The notes under the pieces were generated by a model. The model was not told the DNA's origin, did no database searches, and worked only from the letters and a program-made list of their open reading frames with translations. Positions 8,782 through 16,920 of a DNA stretch of 64,000 nt are shown here, one piece after another (positions within the stretch are counted from its first letter, which is position 1; each line of letters starts with the position of its first letter). The position numbers and the translations under genes were made by a program. This DNA is from Corynebacterium coyleae. GTDB lineage: Bacteria > Actinomycetota > Actinomycetes > Mycobacteriales > Mycobacteriaceae. The stretch covers positions 124,001 through 188,000 of the forward strand of contig NZ_CP047198.1 in the NCBI RefSeq assembly GCF_030408635.1, given 5' to 3'.

Positions 8782-9786
8782 CTAGAACACCTCGACGCGT
8801 CCGCCGAGGGACTCCACCTGCTCGAGTTGGCGGACCCAGCCCGGTGCGCCAGGGTGGACGCGCATGACCGGGCGGGAAGAAATCTTCACGGGGGAGACGG
8901 ACTCGCGGCGGGCGCCTTTGCGGGCTGCCATGCGCAGGTAGGCGCGGTTGCCAGATTCCGCTAGCTGCTTCATGGACGCCGGATCGTCCGCAAGAGAAGT
9001 GCGTGCGGCTTGGAGGAGTTCGATGAACTCGTCGAGCACCGGCACGAGCGAGTCGGCGTTGGTTTCGCACATGTTGCGCACGAGTTCGGGTTCCGTACTA
9101 GCTACCCGGGTCGCGCCTCTAAAGGACCCGGCCGACAGGGACTGTGCGAGCGTGCCGCCCCGGTCGCCGACCAACGAAAGGGCTTCGGCGATGACGTGGG
9201 GGAGGTGGGAGACGCGGGCGACGGATTCGTCGTGAAGCGATACGCGCACGGGGACCGCCTCCGCACCGACAACGGATGCGAGCCGGCACACGGTGGTGAA
9301 CAGGGCAGCCCAGTGGTCGTCGGCAAGGCCTTCGCGCGCGTAGTCATACGTTACGGCCCACGCGGCGCCCTCGAACAGGCCCTCGTGGGAGGCGCTCCAG
9401 CCGGAAAACTCGGTGCCCGCCATGGGGTGGCCGCCGACGTAGCGGCCCTGCATGTCGCGCTCGACGATGAGGTCGTACACGCGCTCTTTGACGGATACCA
9501 CGTCGGTGATGTCGCACGTCGGGGCGAACGAAGCTACCTGGTCCAGCACGGACGCCACTGCCGCCATCGGCACCGCAACCACGATGAGCGCGTTGTCGGC
9601 CTCTGCGCGGCGCAGCACTTCTTCCATGTTGTCGGAGACGTCGAAGCCGTCCCGTTGTGCCGCGCGTGCCCCGTGCATGGTGTAGCCAAAGACGCGTTCG
9701 TTAGAGATGGTCAGGTCGCGCATGAGCGACCCGCCGATCAGGCCGAGGCCGAGAATGCAGATGGGGGGCAGTTGGTAGGTAGTCAC
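8782..9786 (-). CDS. tyrA: Prephenate dehydrogenase
   Basis: A 334-residue cytosolic enzyme of tyrosine biosynthesis that oxidatively decarboxylates prephenate (or arogenate) using an NAD(P) cofactor. An N-terminal Rossmann motif (ILGLGLIGGSL, residues 10-20) is followed by the family motifs GGHPMAGTEFSG and HDESVARVSHLPHV, the latter carrying the conserved active-site histidine region. Length fits the single-domain actinobacterial form without a fused chorismate mutase. The GTG at 9786 is supported by a leaderless-type -10 box TAGACT exactly 7 nt upstream. It diverges from the tadA operon across about 50 bp. Dehydrogenase identity is strong; the choice between prephenate and arogenate cannot be read from the sequence. 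Confidence 0.93.
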   Translation of the reverse strand: MTTYQLPPICILGLGLIGGSLMRDLTISNERVFGYTMHGARAAQRDGFDVSDNMEEVLRRAEADNALIVVAVPMAAVASVLDQVASFAPTCDITDVVSVKERVYDLIVERDMQGRYVGGHPMAGTEFSGWSASHEGLFEGAAWAVTYDYAREGLADDHWAALFTTVCRLASVVGAEAVPVRVSLHDESVARVSHLPHVIAEALSLVGDRGGTLAQSLSAGSFRGATRVASTEPELVRNMCETNADSLVPVLDEFIELLQAARTSLADDPASMKQLAESGNRAYLRMAARKGARRESVSPVKISSRPVMRVHPGAPGWVRQLEQVESLGGRVEVF

Positions 9787-9793
9787 CGCGTTA

Positions 9794-9799
9794 AGTCTA
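9794..9799 (-). promoter_or_regulatory. -10 box of leaderless tyrA
   Basis: TAGACT read on the minus strand, 7 nt before the GTG start. Confidence 0.6.
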
Positions 9800-9822
9800 G
9801 TGACACTTTGGCCCGCGCGGAC

Positions 9823-9828
9823 TACGCT
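9823..9828 (+). promoter_or_regulatory. -10 box of the tadA-associated gene
   Basis: TACGCT, 8 nt before the ATG at 9837, with no ribosome site between. Confidence 0.55.
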
Positions 9829-9836
9829 TTCGTCCC

Positions 9837-10319
9837 ATGAGTCAGGACTTCACGGACGGGTTTGCCGTCACCGTCGCTCAGGTTGGGGGTTCGTGGCAGG
9901 TGCGCGAGTTCCGCGACGATTTCACGGACCTTTCCACCTCCATTGACGCTGTGCGCGGTTTGCGCAGCGAGGGCGCGGCGTTTGCGCTGCTCAACGTGGA
10001 GGATGACTATTTGGTTGTGGTGCGTCCGGGCCCGTCGAAGGTGCGTGTGTTGATTTCGGACGCGACGATGGCGGTGGATGATGATTTCGCGGCTGACATC
10101 CTCGATGAGGCCGACGTGGACATCCCCGACATCGACCCGGATGAGCTGGACAACGTCGACGGCTGGGCTGATGGTGATTTTGCCATCCTCGCGGACCTGG
10201 GGTTGTCCGAGGAGCAGTTGAGCATTTTGCTTGACGACGACGCCGACCCGGCCGATCTCGCCCACACCATCGCCGACGAGTTGGGATTTGGCGACGAGCT
10301 TGCTGATGCCGTCGATTAG
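9837..10319 (+). CDS. tRNA adenosine deaminase-associated protein
   Basis: A 160-residue, strongly acidic protein of the actinobacterial family always found next to tadA. The N-terminal half forms a beta-rich fold around AVDAVRGLRSEGAA-type sequence. The C-terminal half is Asp/Glu-rich with a helical end (ADLGLSEEQLSILL). No catalytic motif is visible; its function in tRNA editing is not established and is inferred only from context. The stop codon overlaps the tadA start by 14 nt, so translational coupling is likely. The gene appears leaderless. Confidence 0.85.
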   Translation: MSQDFTDGFAVTVAQVGGSWQVREFRDDFTDLSTSIDAVRGLRSEGAAFALLNVEDDYLVVVRPGPSKVRVLISDATMAVDDDFAADILDEADVDIPDIDPDELDNVDGWADGDFAILADLGLSEEQLSILLDDDADPADLAHTIADELGFGDELADAVD

Positions 10320-10782
10320 CAAACCTGCCCGCCGGGCTGAAGAACGGATGCGGGAGGCGATCGAGGTTGCCCGCATGACCCCGCCTTGCGATGTACCGGT
10401 GGGGGCTGTGGTGTTCTCCCCGGAGGGCGAGGTCCTTGGGGTGGGGGTGAACCGCCGGGAGGCGAACAACGATCCGACCGCGCACGCGGAGGTGGAGGCC
10501 ATCCGGCAGGCGTGCGAGGCGTTGGGGAGGTGGAGGCTGGATGGGTGTGAGCTCGTTGTCACGCTGGAGCCCTGCACGATGTGTGCGGGGGCGATCTTGG
10601 GGGCGAGGGTGTCGTCGTTAATTTTTGGCGCATGGGAGCCGAAGACGGGTGCGGTGGGTTCGGTGCTGGATGCCATCCGAGACCCGCGGCATCTGCATGT
10701 CCCTGAGGTACGCGCCGGCGTGCTGGAGGAAGAAACTGCCAGGTTACTGAGTGATTTCTTTGAAGAGCTGAGGAGTAATTGA
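10306..10782 (+). CDS. tadA: tRNA-specific adenosine deaminase
   Basis: A 158-residue zinc enzyme that converts adenosine-34 of tRNA-Arg(ACG) to inosine. The cytidine-deaminase fold is marked by HAE (in PTAHAEVEAIRQ), which gives one zinc ligand and the catalytic glutamate, and by PCTMC, which gives the two cysteine ligands. The ATG at 10306 overlaps the end of the preceding gene, consistent with coupled translation. A later ATG at 10348 would give a shorter N-terminus and is possible. The core matches the family length. Confidence 0.92.
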   Translation: MPSISKPARRAEERMREAIEVARMTPPCDVPVGAVVFSPEGEVLGVGVNRREANNDPTAHAEVEAIRQACEALGRWRLDGCELVVTLEPCTMCAGAILGARVSSLIFGAWEPKTGAVGSVLDAIRDPRHLHVPEVRAGVLEEETARLLSDFFEELRSN

Positions 10783-10858
10783 ATCGTTACCCAAAGTGTT
10801 CGGGTTTGTCCCTACACTGGGCGACTGCACCGAATTTCAACGAATAAAGGAGAACATC

Positions 10859-11086
10859 ATGGGTTTGGATGACAAGCTTGATCAGATCAAGGGCCAGGCT
10901 AAGGAAGCGGCTGGCGACCTTACCGATAACGAGAAGCTTCAGAACGAAGGCAAGGCCGATCAGCTGATCGGCAACGCTAAGGAGAAGCTCTCCGAGGCGG
11001 GCGACGCTATTAAGGACAAGGCCAACGAGGTTGCAGCCAAGGTTGAGGACAAGGCGGACGAGGTCCGCGACGAAGCTGACCGCTAA
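10859..11086 (+). CDS. CsbD family stress protein
   Basis: A 75-residue, highly charged, Lys/Glu/Asp/Ala-rich helical protein. The start MGLDDKLDQIKGQAKEAAGD and the later QLIGNAKEKL are typical of CsbD-like proteins, which are often induced by general stress. The ATG at 10859 has an ideal AAAGGAG site 6 nt upstream. It stands alone between tadA and a tRNA gene. Molecular function of the family is unknown. Confidence 0.88.
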   Translation: MGLDDKLDQIKGQAKEAAGDLTDNEKLQNEGKADQLIGNAKEKLSEAGDAIKDKANEVAAKVEDKADEVRDEADR

Positions 11087-11125
11087 ATTTGGTTTCTTGG
11101 CGGCGCTGCCGTTAATCTAGTCGGC

Positions 11126-11213
11126 GGTAGCGTGTCCGAGCGGCCGAAGGTACTCGCCTCGAAAGCGAGTGTGGGTAAAACCACCGCGGGTTCAAATCCC
11201 GCCGCTACCGCCA
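11126..11213 (+). tRNA. tRNA-Ser (anticodon CGA)
   Basis: Acceptor GGTAGCG pairs with CGCTACC. The D arm begins TGTCCGAGCGG, and the anticodon stem CTCGC/GCGAG encloses CT-CGA-AA. A long variable arm, the T arm GCGGGTTCAAATCCCGC, discriminator G and an encoded CCA follow. The long variable arm is diagnostic for class II tRNAs such as serine. Confidence 0.95.
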
Positions 11214-11221
11214 AGTGTTAA

Positions 11222-11246
11222 AGCCCCCGGCAACGGGGGCTTTTTC
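11222..11246 (+). terminator. Terminator of tRNA-Ser
   Basis: AGCCCCCG-GCAA-CGGGGGCT followed by TTTTT, nine bases after the CCA end. Confidence 0.9.
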
Positions 11247-11271
11247 CGTATCACAGAAGGAACCCTTTGAC

Positions 11272-13635
11272 GTGGCGAAACTGCTGTACAACCTCGGACG
11301 TTGGTCCTACCTGCACAAATGGCGGGTGATTGTGGCGTGGCTGCTGCTGTTCGGTGCGACTGCGGGCGGCGCGTTTTCGTTGATGAAGCCGTTTACCTCC
11401 GAGTTCGCAATCGAGGGCACACCGGCTATCGACGCGCTGCGCGACATGGAGAAAAACTTCCCCGATGCCGGCAATGTGGCCACAGCCCCTGGCGTGAACT
11501 TGGTGTTCGCCGCGCCTGAGGGTCAGCGCCTGGATACGCCCGAGCATATGGCGGCGATGGATGCCACCGTCGGCTATATCCGCGACCATCTCGGGGTGGA
11601 GGGGGAGCGCTTCGGCAATCCAGTGACGGTCAACGGCGAGTTGCAGCGCATGGTCATTGGCCAGATGACTGAGATGGGCATGCCGCGAGAGCGCGCGGAA
11701 GCGGATGCGTATCAGTTGCGCATGCTTAGCGATGACGCCCGCATCGCCTACACCACTTTCGAGTTCGACGCTGAGTCGTCGATGTCCGTCGACCAGGCGG
11801 ACCGCGACGTGGTGAACGAGGCTATGAAAATCGGCCGGGACGCGGGCCTTCAGGTGGAGGCCGGCGGCGCCGGTTTCGGCGAGCCAATTGCCATTAAGAC
11901 CACCTCAGAGATGGTCGGCCTGGCCGTGGCGTTCCTGGTGCTCGTGGTCACCTTCGGTTCGCTTGCTGCTTCGGTGATCCCGATCATCTCCGCCGTGGTC
12001 GGCGTGGGCATCGGCGCGCTGCTGGTGCTGCTGACCACCCACTGGGTGGAGCTCAACGACGTCACCCCGGTCCTTGCCGTCATGATCGGCCTGGCCGTGG
12101 GCATCGACTACGCCCTGTTCATCCTGTCGCGCTACCGCCAGGAGGCACGCCACCTCCCGCCGGATGAGGCGGCCGGAATGGCTGTCGGCACCGCGGGTTC
12201 CTCGGTGGTGTTCGCCGGTGCCACGGTCTTTACCGCGCTGGTCGCCCTGGCACTGGCGCAGATCGAGTTCCTCACCTGGATGGGCCTTGCCGCCGCCGTC
12301 ACCGTGTTCATCGCGGTGCTCGTCGCGCTGACGCTTGTACCGGCGTTGCTTGGCGCGTTCGGCTCGAAGACCTTCGCGGGCAAGATTCCCGGTCTGGCCG
12401 GTAATCCGGGTCCGGGTAAGCGTCCGGCGAAGGACCTCGATGAGAATTCGATGGGTAGGCGGTGGGTGCGCTTCGTCGAAAAGGTGCCGGGCCTTGTTAT
12501 GGCAGTGGTCGTGCTGGGGCTCGGCGCGCTGTCCACCCCGGTGCTTGGCTTGGAGATGTCGCTGCCGTCCGACAGCACCTCCAACTACGACACCACCCAA
12601 CGCAAGTCCGCGGACCTCATGGCGGAAGGCTTCGGACCCGGTGTGAACGCCCCGCTGCTGCTGGTGGTTGATGCACACAGCGTCAACCCCAACTCGGAGA
12701 TTCTCCAGCCGTACATGTCAGCGATACCGGATGAGGCTGGCGGCGACGCCCAAAAGGCAGCGCTCGCGTCCTTCATCTACACCATGGGCGAGATCGGCTC
12801 CGTCAACGGCATCGAACACGCGCAGCTCATCGCAGCTAACGACGACCTCACAGCCGCCCAGATCCTCGCCACCCCAACCGGTGGTCCGGAAGAGGAACGC
12901 ACCTTGCAAATCGCCCACGGCGTGCGCGACGCGATCAGCCAGGTGGAAGACGCCACGGGTATCGACGTTGGCCTGACCGGCCTGACCGCCGTCCAAATGG
13001 ACATCACCGAAGAACTCTCAAAGGCCATGCCGCTGTACCTGTCCATCGTGGTGGGGCTGGCGATCGTGCTGCTCGTTATCGTGTTCCGCTCCATCATGGT
13101 GCCGCTCGTGGCAGGCCTTGGCTTCCTGCTGTCCGTCGGCGCCGCCTTCGGCGTGACCGTGCTGTTCTTCCAAGAAGGCCTGTGGGGTTTGGTGAACACA
13201 CCGACCCCGATCCTGTCCTTCCTGCCGATCTTCCTCATCGGCGTCACCTTCGGCCTGGCCATGGACTACCAAGTCTTCCTGGTTACTCGCATGCGCGAGG
13301 CCTACTTGCGCAACGGCGACGGCGACCGGCTGCGCGCCGTGCACGAATCCACCGTGCAAGGCTTCACCCAGGCCGCCCGCGTGGTCACCGCCGCCGCGAT
13401 CATCATGATCGCCGTCTTCATCGCCTTCTTGGATCAGCCGTTGCCGTTCATCCAGATCTTCGGCTTCGCACTCGGCGTCGCAGTACTTTTCGACGCCTTC
13501 TTCATCCGCATGGCCCTCGTCCCCGCCACCATGTTCCTCCTCGGCCGCGCCTCGTGGTGGATGCCAAAATGGCTGGACAAACTCCTCCCCGAGGTCGACG
13601 TTGAGGGCACCGAACTAGAAAAGGAACACGCATGA
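11272..13635 (+). CDS. MMPL/RND family membrane transporter
   Basis: A 787-residue integral membrane protein with the duplicated RND layout. Each half has one membrane helix, a large extracytoplasmic loop and five further helices. The proton-relay Asp-Tyr motifs are present in both halves: GIDYALFILSRYRQ in helix 4 and AMDYQVFLVTRM in helix 10. MMPL proteins of mycolate-forming bacteria move lipids (trehalose monomycolate, for example), but this shorter YdfJ-like form could have another lipid or drug substrate. The GTG at 11272 is chosen because upstream codons lie inside the tRNA terminator; an AGAAGG site precedes it. Its stop overlaps the tgt start (ATGA), so the two are cotranscribed although no functional link is obvious. 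Confidence 0.88.
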   Translation: MAKLLYNLGRWSYLHKWRVIVAWLLLFGATAGGAFSLMKPFTSEFAIEGTPAIDALRDMEKNFPDAGNVATAPGVNLVFAAPEGQRLDTPEHMAAMDATVGYIRDHLGVEGERFGNPVTVNGELQRMVIGQMTEMGMPRERAEADAYQLRMLSDDARIAYTTFEFDAESSMSVDQADRDVVNEAMKIGRDAGLQVEAGGAGFGEPIAIKTTSEMVGLAVAFLVLVVTFGSLAASVIPIISAVVGVGIGALLVLLTTHWVELNDVTPVLAVMIGLAVGIDYALFILSRYRQEARHLPPDEAAGMAVGTAGSSVVFAGATVFTALVALALAQIEFLTWMGLAAAVTVFIAVLVALTLVPALLGAFGSKTFAGKIPGLAGNPGPGKRPAKDLDENSMGRRWVRFVEKVPGLVMAVVVLGLGALSTPVLGLEMSLPSDSTSNYDTTQRKSADLMAEGFGPGVNAPLLLVVDAHSVNPNSEILQPYMSAIPDEAGGDAQKAALASFIYTMGEIGSVNGIEHAQLIAANDDLTAAQILATPTGGPEEERTLQIAHGVRDAISQVEDATGIDVGLTGLTAVQMDITEELSKAMPLYLSIVVGLAIVLLVIVFRSIMVPLVAGLGFLLSVGAAFGVTVLFFQEGLWGLVNTPTPILSFLPIFLIGVTFGLAMDYQVFLVTRMREAYLRNGDGDRLRAVHESTVQGFTQAARVVTAAAIIMIAVFIAFLDQPLPFIQIFGFALGVAVLFDAFFIRMALVPATMFLLGRASWWMPKWLDKLLPEVDVEGTELEKEHA

Positions 13636-14888
13636 CGCAGCAGACGGACACCACCTTCGAGGTCGGCACCCAGCTGGAGCCCGCGCCGGGTAGGCATGGC
13701 CGCACCGGTGTGATCCACACCCCGCACGGTTCCATTCAGACCCCTGCGTTCATCCCCGTGGCCACCAAGGCGACGGTGAAAACGCTCACGCCCGAGCAGA
13801 TCCGCTCCACCGGTGCGCAAGCGATCCTCTCCAACGCCTACCACCTGTACCTGCAGCCAGGGCCCGACATTGTCGACGAGGCCGGCGGCGTCGCCGCCTT
13901 CGAAAACTGGCACGGCCCCACCTACACCGACTCCGGCGGCTTCCAGGTGATGAGCCTCGGCGTCGGCTTCAAAAAGGTCCTCGCCATGGACACCGCAGGC
14001 CTGACCGAGGGCGACATCCGTGCGGCGAACAAGGATCGCATGGCGCGTGTCGACGACGACGGCGTCGACTTCAAATCCGTCATCGACGGCTCCTCCCACC
14101 GCTTCACTCCTGAAGTGTCGATGCAGATCCAGCACCAGCTGGGCGCCGACATCATGTTTGCCTTCGACGAACTGACCACGCTTGTGGATACCCGCGCCTA
14201 CCAGGAGCATTCCGTCGAGCGCACCCGACGTTGGGCCCGTCGTTGCCTCATCGAGCACGACCGCCTGACCGAGGTTCGGGCGGACAAGCCGCTGCAGTCC
14301 CTGTGGGGCGTGGTGCAGGGGGCGCAGTACGAGGACCTGCGCCGCCAGGCGGTGCACGGCTTGTTGGATCTTCACCGCGAGGCGCTCGACGAGGGCCGCC
14401 GTGGCTTCGGTGGCTTCGGCATCGGTGGCGCCCTGGAGAAGGAAAATCTGGGCACGATCGTCGGCTGGGTCACCGACGAACTTCCTATCGACATGCCACG
14501 CCACCTGCTGGGCATTTCGGAGCCGGACGACATCTTCACCGCCGTCGAAGCTGGTGCCGACACCTTCGACTGCGTTGCCCCGACGCGCCTCGGCCGCCGC
14601 GGCGGCGTGTACACCCTGGACGGCCGCATGAACCTCGCCGGCGCCCGCTTCAAGCGCGACTTCTCCGGCGTGGACGAGGAGTTCGGCGGCTACGTCTCTG
14701 AGAACTTTTCCCGCGCCTACATCCACCACCTGCTCAAGGCGAAGGAGTTCCTGGCGGGCACGCTGTGCACGATCCACAACCTAGAGTTCATGATCCGCCT
14801 CGTGGACAACATCCGCCTTGCCATCGACGCCGGCGATTACGAGGCCTACCGCGACGAGTTCCTCGGCCGCTACTACGCCGGGAAGTAG
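13632..14888 (+). CDS. tgt: tRNA-guanine transglycosylase lacking the zinc-site cysteines
   Basis: A 418-residue TIM-barrel enzyme that exchanges guanine-34 of GUN-anticodon tRNAs for a queuosine precursor. Catalytic residues are in place: D100 in TDSGGFQ, the MFAFDE segment, GVVQG, GIGG and the nucleophile D313 in FDCV. Two features are odd. The structural zinc motif CxCxxC-25-H is reduced to its histidine: F351, G353 and S356 stand where the cysteines should be, while H382 is exactly 25 residues further on. In addition, pocket positions that normally read FDEC and GGxxVGE read FDEL and GGALEKE. The rest of the fold looks sound, so this is probably a functional divergent Tgt. It overlaps the MMPL gene by 4 nt, and yhhQ and gluQ lie 1.4-2 kb downstream, consistent with precursor salvage. 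Confidence 0.92.
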   Translation: MTQQTDTTFEVGTQLEPAPGRHGRTGVIHTPHGSIQTPAFIPVATKATVKTLTPEQIRSTGAQAILSNAYHLYLQPGPDIVDEAGGVAAFENWHGPTYTDSGGFQVMSLGVGFKKVLAMDTAGLTEGDIRAANKDRMARVDDDGVDFKSVIDGSSHRFTPEVSMQIQHQLGADIMFAFDELTTLVDTRAYQEHSVERTRRWARRCLIEHDRLTEVRADKPLQSLWGVVQGAQYEDLRRQAVHGLLDLHREALDEGRRGFGGFGIGGALEKENLGTIVGWVTDELPIDMPRHLLGISEPDDIFTAVEAGADTFDCVAPTRLGRRGGVYTLDGRMNLAGARFKRDFSGVDEEFGGYVSENFSRAYIHHLLKAKEFLAGTLCTIHNLEFMIRLVDNIRLAIDAGDYEAYRDEFLGRYYAGK

Positions 14889-14909
14889 GGGACATGTAGT
14901 CGCGCAGCC

Positions 14910-15016
14910 AGCTTAGGAGCAAACCCGAACTCGACCCGATGTCCTGTTAGACGCCCTCTGGGGCACTCATGTGCTCGATCTAGCAAGCAGGGTGAGTTCG
15001 GGTTTGCCCCTAAGCT
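14910..15016. repeat. Long inverted repeat between tgt and toxin gene
   Basis: Two 23-bp arms, 14910-14932 and 14994-15016 (arm core CAAACCCGAACTC with GAGTTCGGGTTTG), are complementary with a single mismatch and enclose 61 bp. The loop is too long for a normal terminator and no T-run follows. It could be the remnant of a small mobile element or a bidirectional structure. Confidence 0.75.
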
Positions 15017-15094
15017 GTGATTTGCGGGTCTAGGGTTGGAGCGATTTTGGGGAAACTTCGAGCCGCATCCGGCTAAAGTGAATCGCATTGGGGA

Positions 15095-15532
15095 ATGGGG
15101 GATAGTTTGGCTGAACCAACTTGGAGTATTGAGGTTTTTGACGGTGGGAATTTTGCCCGTTTCTATAGCCGGTTGGATGAAGCAGAGCGCACTGTCGTAG
15201 AGGTAGCGATTGAGCATGTGCTCGCACCGTTGGGCATCGATATCTGTGCCAGCGAGTGGGGAAAGAATTTAGGGCAGGGTCTTTTCGAACTACGAATACG
15301 ACGTGACATCGAGACGATCTTGCGCGAATTTGGTGCAGCGGAAAGGGTTGGCGAAGTTCCAAAGCGGTGGAGGCGGAAACGGGTGCTAATTCGTGTCTAT
15401 TGCACTTTCTATGGTCAGCGAATCGTTTTGTTGCTCGGTGGATACAACAAGTTGCGCGATCCAAGTCGAAAGCAGGAGCAGAAGGAAATTCGTGCAGCGC
15501 GCTCCGTTTTGTCTGCCTGGAAAAGAGAGTAA
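15095..15532 (+). CDS. HigB/RelE-like toxin (phage Gp49-like family)
   Basis: A 145-residue basic protein resembling the Gp49/HigB branch of the RelE toxin fold: LFELRIRRDIETILREF, then RVYCTFYGQRIVLLLGGYNK and a Lys/Arg-rich helical end. Such toxins cleave mRNA on the ribosome. The HTH protein starting 78 nt downstream is the expected antitoxin; toxin-first order is typical of higBA. Base composition is clearly more AT-rich than the surrounding tgt and gluQ genes, suggesting acquisition. The insertion between tgt and yhhQ-gluQ splits what may have been a queuosine cluster. Confidence 0.8.
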   Translation: MGDSLAEPTWSIEVFDGGNFARFYSRLDEAERTVVEVAIEHVLAPLGIDICASEWGKNLGQGLFELRIRRDIETILREFGAAERVGEVPKRWRRKRVLIRVYCTFYGQRIVLLLGGYNKLRDPSRKQEQKEIRAARSVLSAWKRE

Positions 15533-15609
15533 ATACGCCTTGCTGTTATGGGGTTAAACACATAAACTTGCTGCTGGTTACCTATTAAGCGGAGCGTGGG
15601 GGTGAACAA

Positions 15610-15933
15610 ATGGCCACTACAAAGTTTGAAGACTTCATCCAGCCATATCGAGAATCGGAATCGCCAGCAGCCGAGGTAATTCGTGATGCGGCAACGCGAG
15701 CGTTTGCTGCGGAACTTGCAGAGCGTAAAGCGGTAGGTGCTGCACTTGCGTCGGCCCGGCATGATCGCGGCGCAACTCAGCAATCTGTTGCTGATGCTGC
15801 CGGAATTCAACAGGCTGAACTGAGTCGCATAGAAAATGGAGTTGGGAATCCGACGGTAGAAACGCTGCTTAAGGTTCTAGCTGCGCTGGATTTGCGCTTG
15901 GCCTTCACACCGGCTCGTAAGGGACGGAACTGA
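15610..15933 (+). CDS. XRE-family HTH antitoxin
   Basis: A 107-residue protein with a clear helix-turn-helix near the C-terminal half (GATQQSVADAAGIQQAELSRIE, about residues 53-75) and the common ending NPTVETLLKVLAALDLRL. The N-terminal helical part probably contacts the toxin. It would neutralise the upstream HigB-like toxin and repress the operon. A purine-rich site precedes the ATG. Confidence 0.85.
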   Translation: MATTKFEDFIQPYRESESPAAEVIRDAATRAFAAELAERKAVGAALASARHDRGATQQSVADAAGIQQAELSRIENGVGNPTVETLLKVLAALDLRLAFTPARKGRN

Positions 15934-16244
15934 GAAAAACTTTCGCCGAGCACATCGTGAACTCCCAAGGACAACTCGGCATGTTATTGAGGATCCCATC
16001 TTCCTGGGCTCCAGGGCGTCCCAACTCGTTCAGATGGCAGATCACGTTGCGTGGAGTGCGAATTCGTCGTTAATGAAAGTGCCCAAACACAAGTTCGCCC
16101 ACAATTGGTACAGCGAGTACCTCGCTCCACGTGATCCTTCCAGGGGGGCCACGCGAGTTAGATTAGAAACAGCTAGACCCCCTTGGTCCACACGTGTGGA
16201 GGGGGTCTGCATCAGCAACAGTACAGGTTTCGGAGCCCTGTGGG
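15934..16244. other. Gene-free gap between antitoxin and yhhQ
   Basis: No convincing gene. It contains a broken inverted repeat (GATCAC...CGTGGAG near 16040-16056 and CTCCACGTGATC at 16125-16136), a small perfect hairpin AGCGAG-TAC-CTCGCT (16112-16126), and a hairpin at 16175-16208 near the end of yhhQ. The repeats may be remains of an inserted element. Confidence 0.6.
16175..16208 (-). terminator. Possible terminator of yhhQ
   Basis: AGACCCCC and GGGGGTCT arms enclose a further near-palindrome (TCCACACGTGTGGA). It lies 37 bp past the yhhQ stop. No strong T-run, so weak as an intrinsic terminator. Confidence 0.45.
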
Positions 16245-16913
16245 TTACACGCTCTCGTCGGCAATGCGATGTTCGGCGCGGCGCACGGCTGCGATCGTCG
16301 GATAGGTGATCGGCAGCAGCACGACCTCCATGAGGGTCTTCCACAGGAACCCAACAACGACGTAGTTGATAAACGTGCTCGCGGAATCGACGCCGATCAC
16401 GCTCGCGGCGATGGTGCAGAACAGCAGCGTGTCCGCGAATTCGCCGACAATGGTGGAGCCGATCAGGCGCGCCCAGAGGCGGTCGGTGCCGAAGCGGTCT
16501 TTCATCTTCTGCAGTACCCACGCGTTGAGTAGTTGACCCACTACGTAGCCGGCGAGCGAGGCCGCGACGATGCGCGGCAACAAGCCCAGGACTGCGGCGA
16601 AGGTGTCTTGCATGTCGTAGAAGTCCGCCGCGGGCAGCCAGATGGCGATGTAGAACGTCACCACGGCAAGCACCGCGATGAAAAAGCCGGTGAACACGGC
16701 GCGGCGTGCGGCTTTGAACCCGTAGACTTCGGCGATGACGTCCCCGATGACATAGGAGATGGGGAAGAGGAAGAAGGCCCCGTCGGTGACCAGCGGCCCG
16801 ATGACCACGCCTTTTTGTGCCGTGATGTTTGAGATGAGAAACACCGCGCAGAACACGGCGAGCAGGTACGGGTATGGGGAGCGGGATACGCGCGGTGACA
16901 TGCGCAATATCAT
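16245..16913 (-). CDS. yhhQ: Queuosine precursor transporter (YhhQ/ECF-type)
   Basis: A 222-residue inner-membrane protein with about six helices, matching the YhhQ family that imports preQ0/preQ1 or related bases. The signature region [10 protein letters not shown] and [17 protein letters not shown], with a later [16 protein letters not shown], is typical. Together with tgt and gluQ it indicates that queuine-type precursors are salvaged; no de novo preQ genes are in the window. The start is uncertain: ATG at 16913 or at 16901, neither with a ribosome site. The divergent gluQ starts only 7 bp away, so each promoter must lie in the other gene. Confidence 0.9.
   Translation of the reverse strand: MILRMSPRVSRSPYPYLLAVFCAVFLISNITAQKGVVIGPLVTDGAFFLFPISYVIGDVIAEVYGFKAARRAVFTGFFIAVLAVVTFYIAIWLPAADFYDMQDTFAAVLGLLPRIVAASLAGYVVGQLLNAWVLQKMKDRFGTDRLWARLIGSTIVGEFADTLLFCTIAASVIGVDSASTFINYVVVGFLWKTLMEVVLLPITYPTIAAVRRAEHRIADESV
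16908..16913 (+). promoter_or_regulatory. -10 box of leaderless gluQ
   Basis: TATCAT exactly 7 nt before the ATG at 16921. It overlaps the first codon of the divergent yhhQ. Confidence 0.6.
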
Positions 16914-16920
16914 TGCACAT

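Noticed and set aside
14910-15016. Rho-independent terminator for tgt
   Set aside because: The 61-bp loop and lack of a T-run make an intrinsic terminator unlikely.
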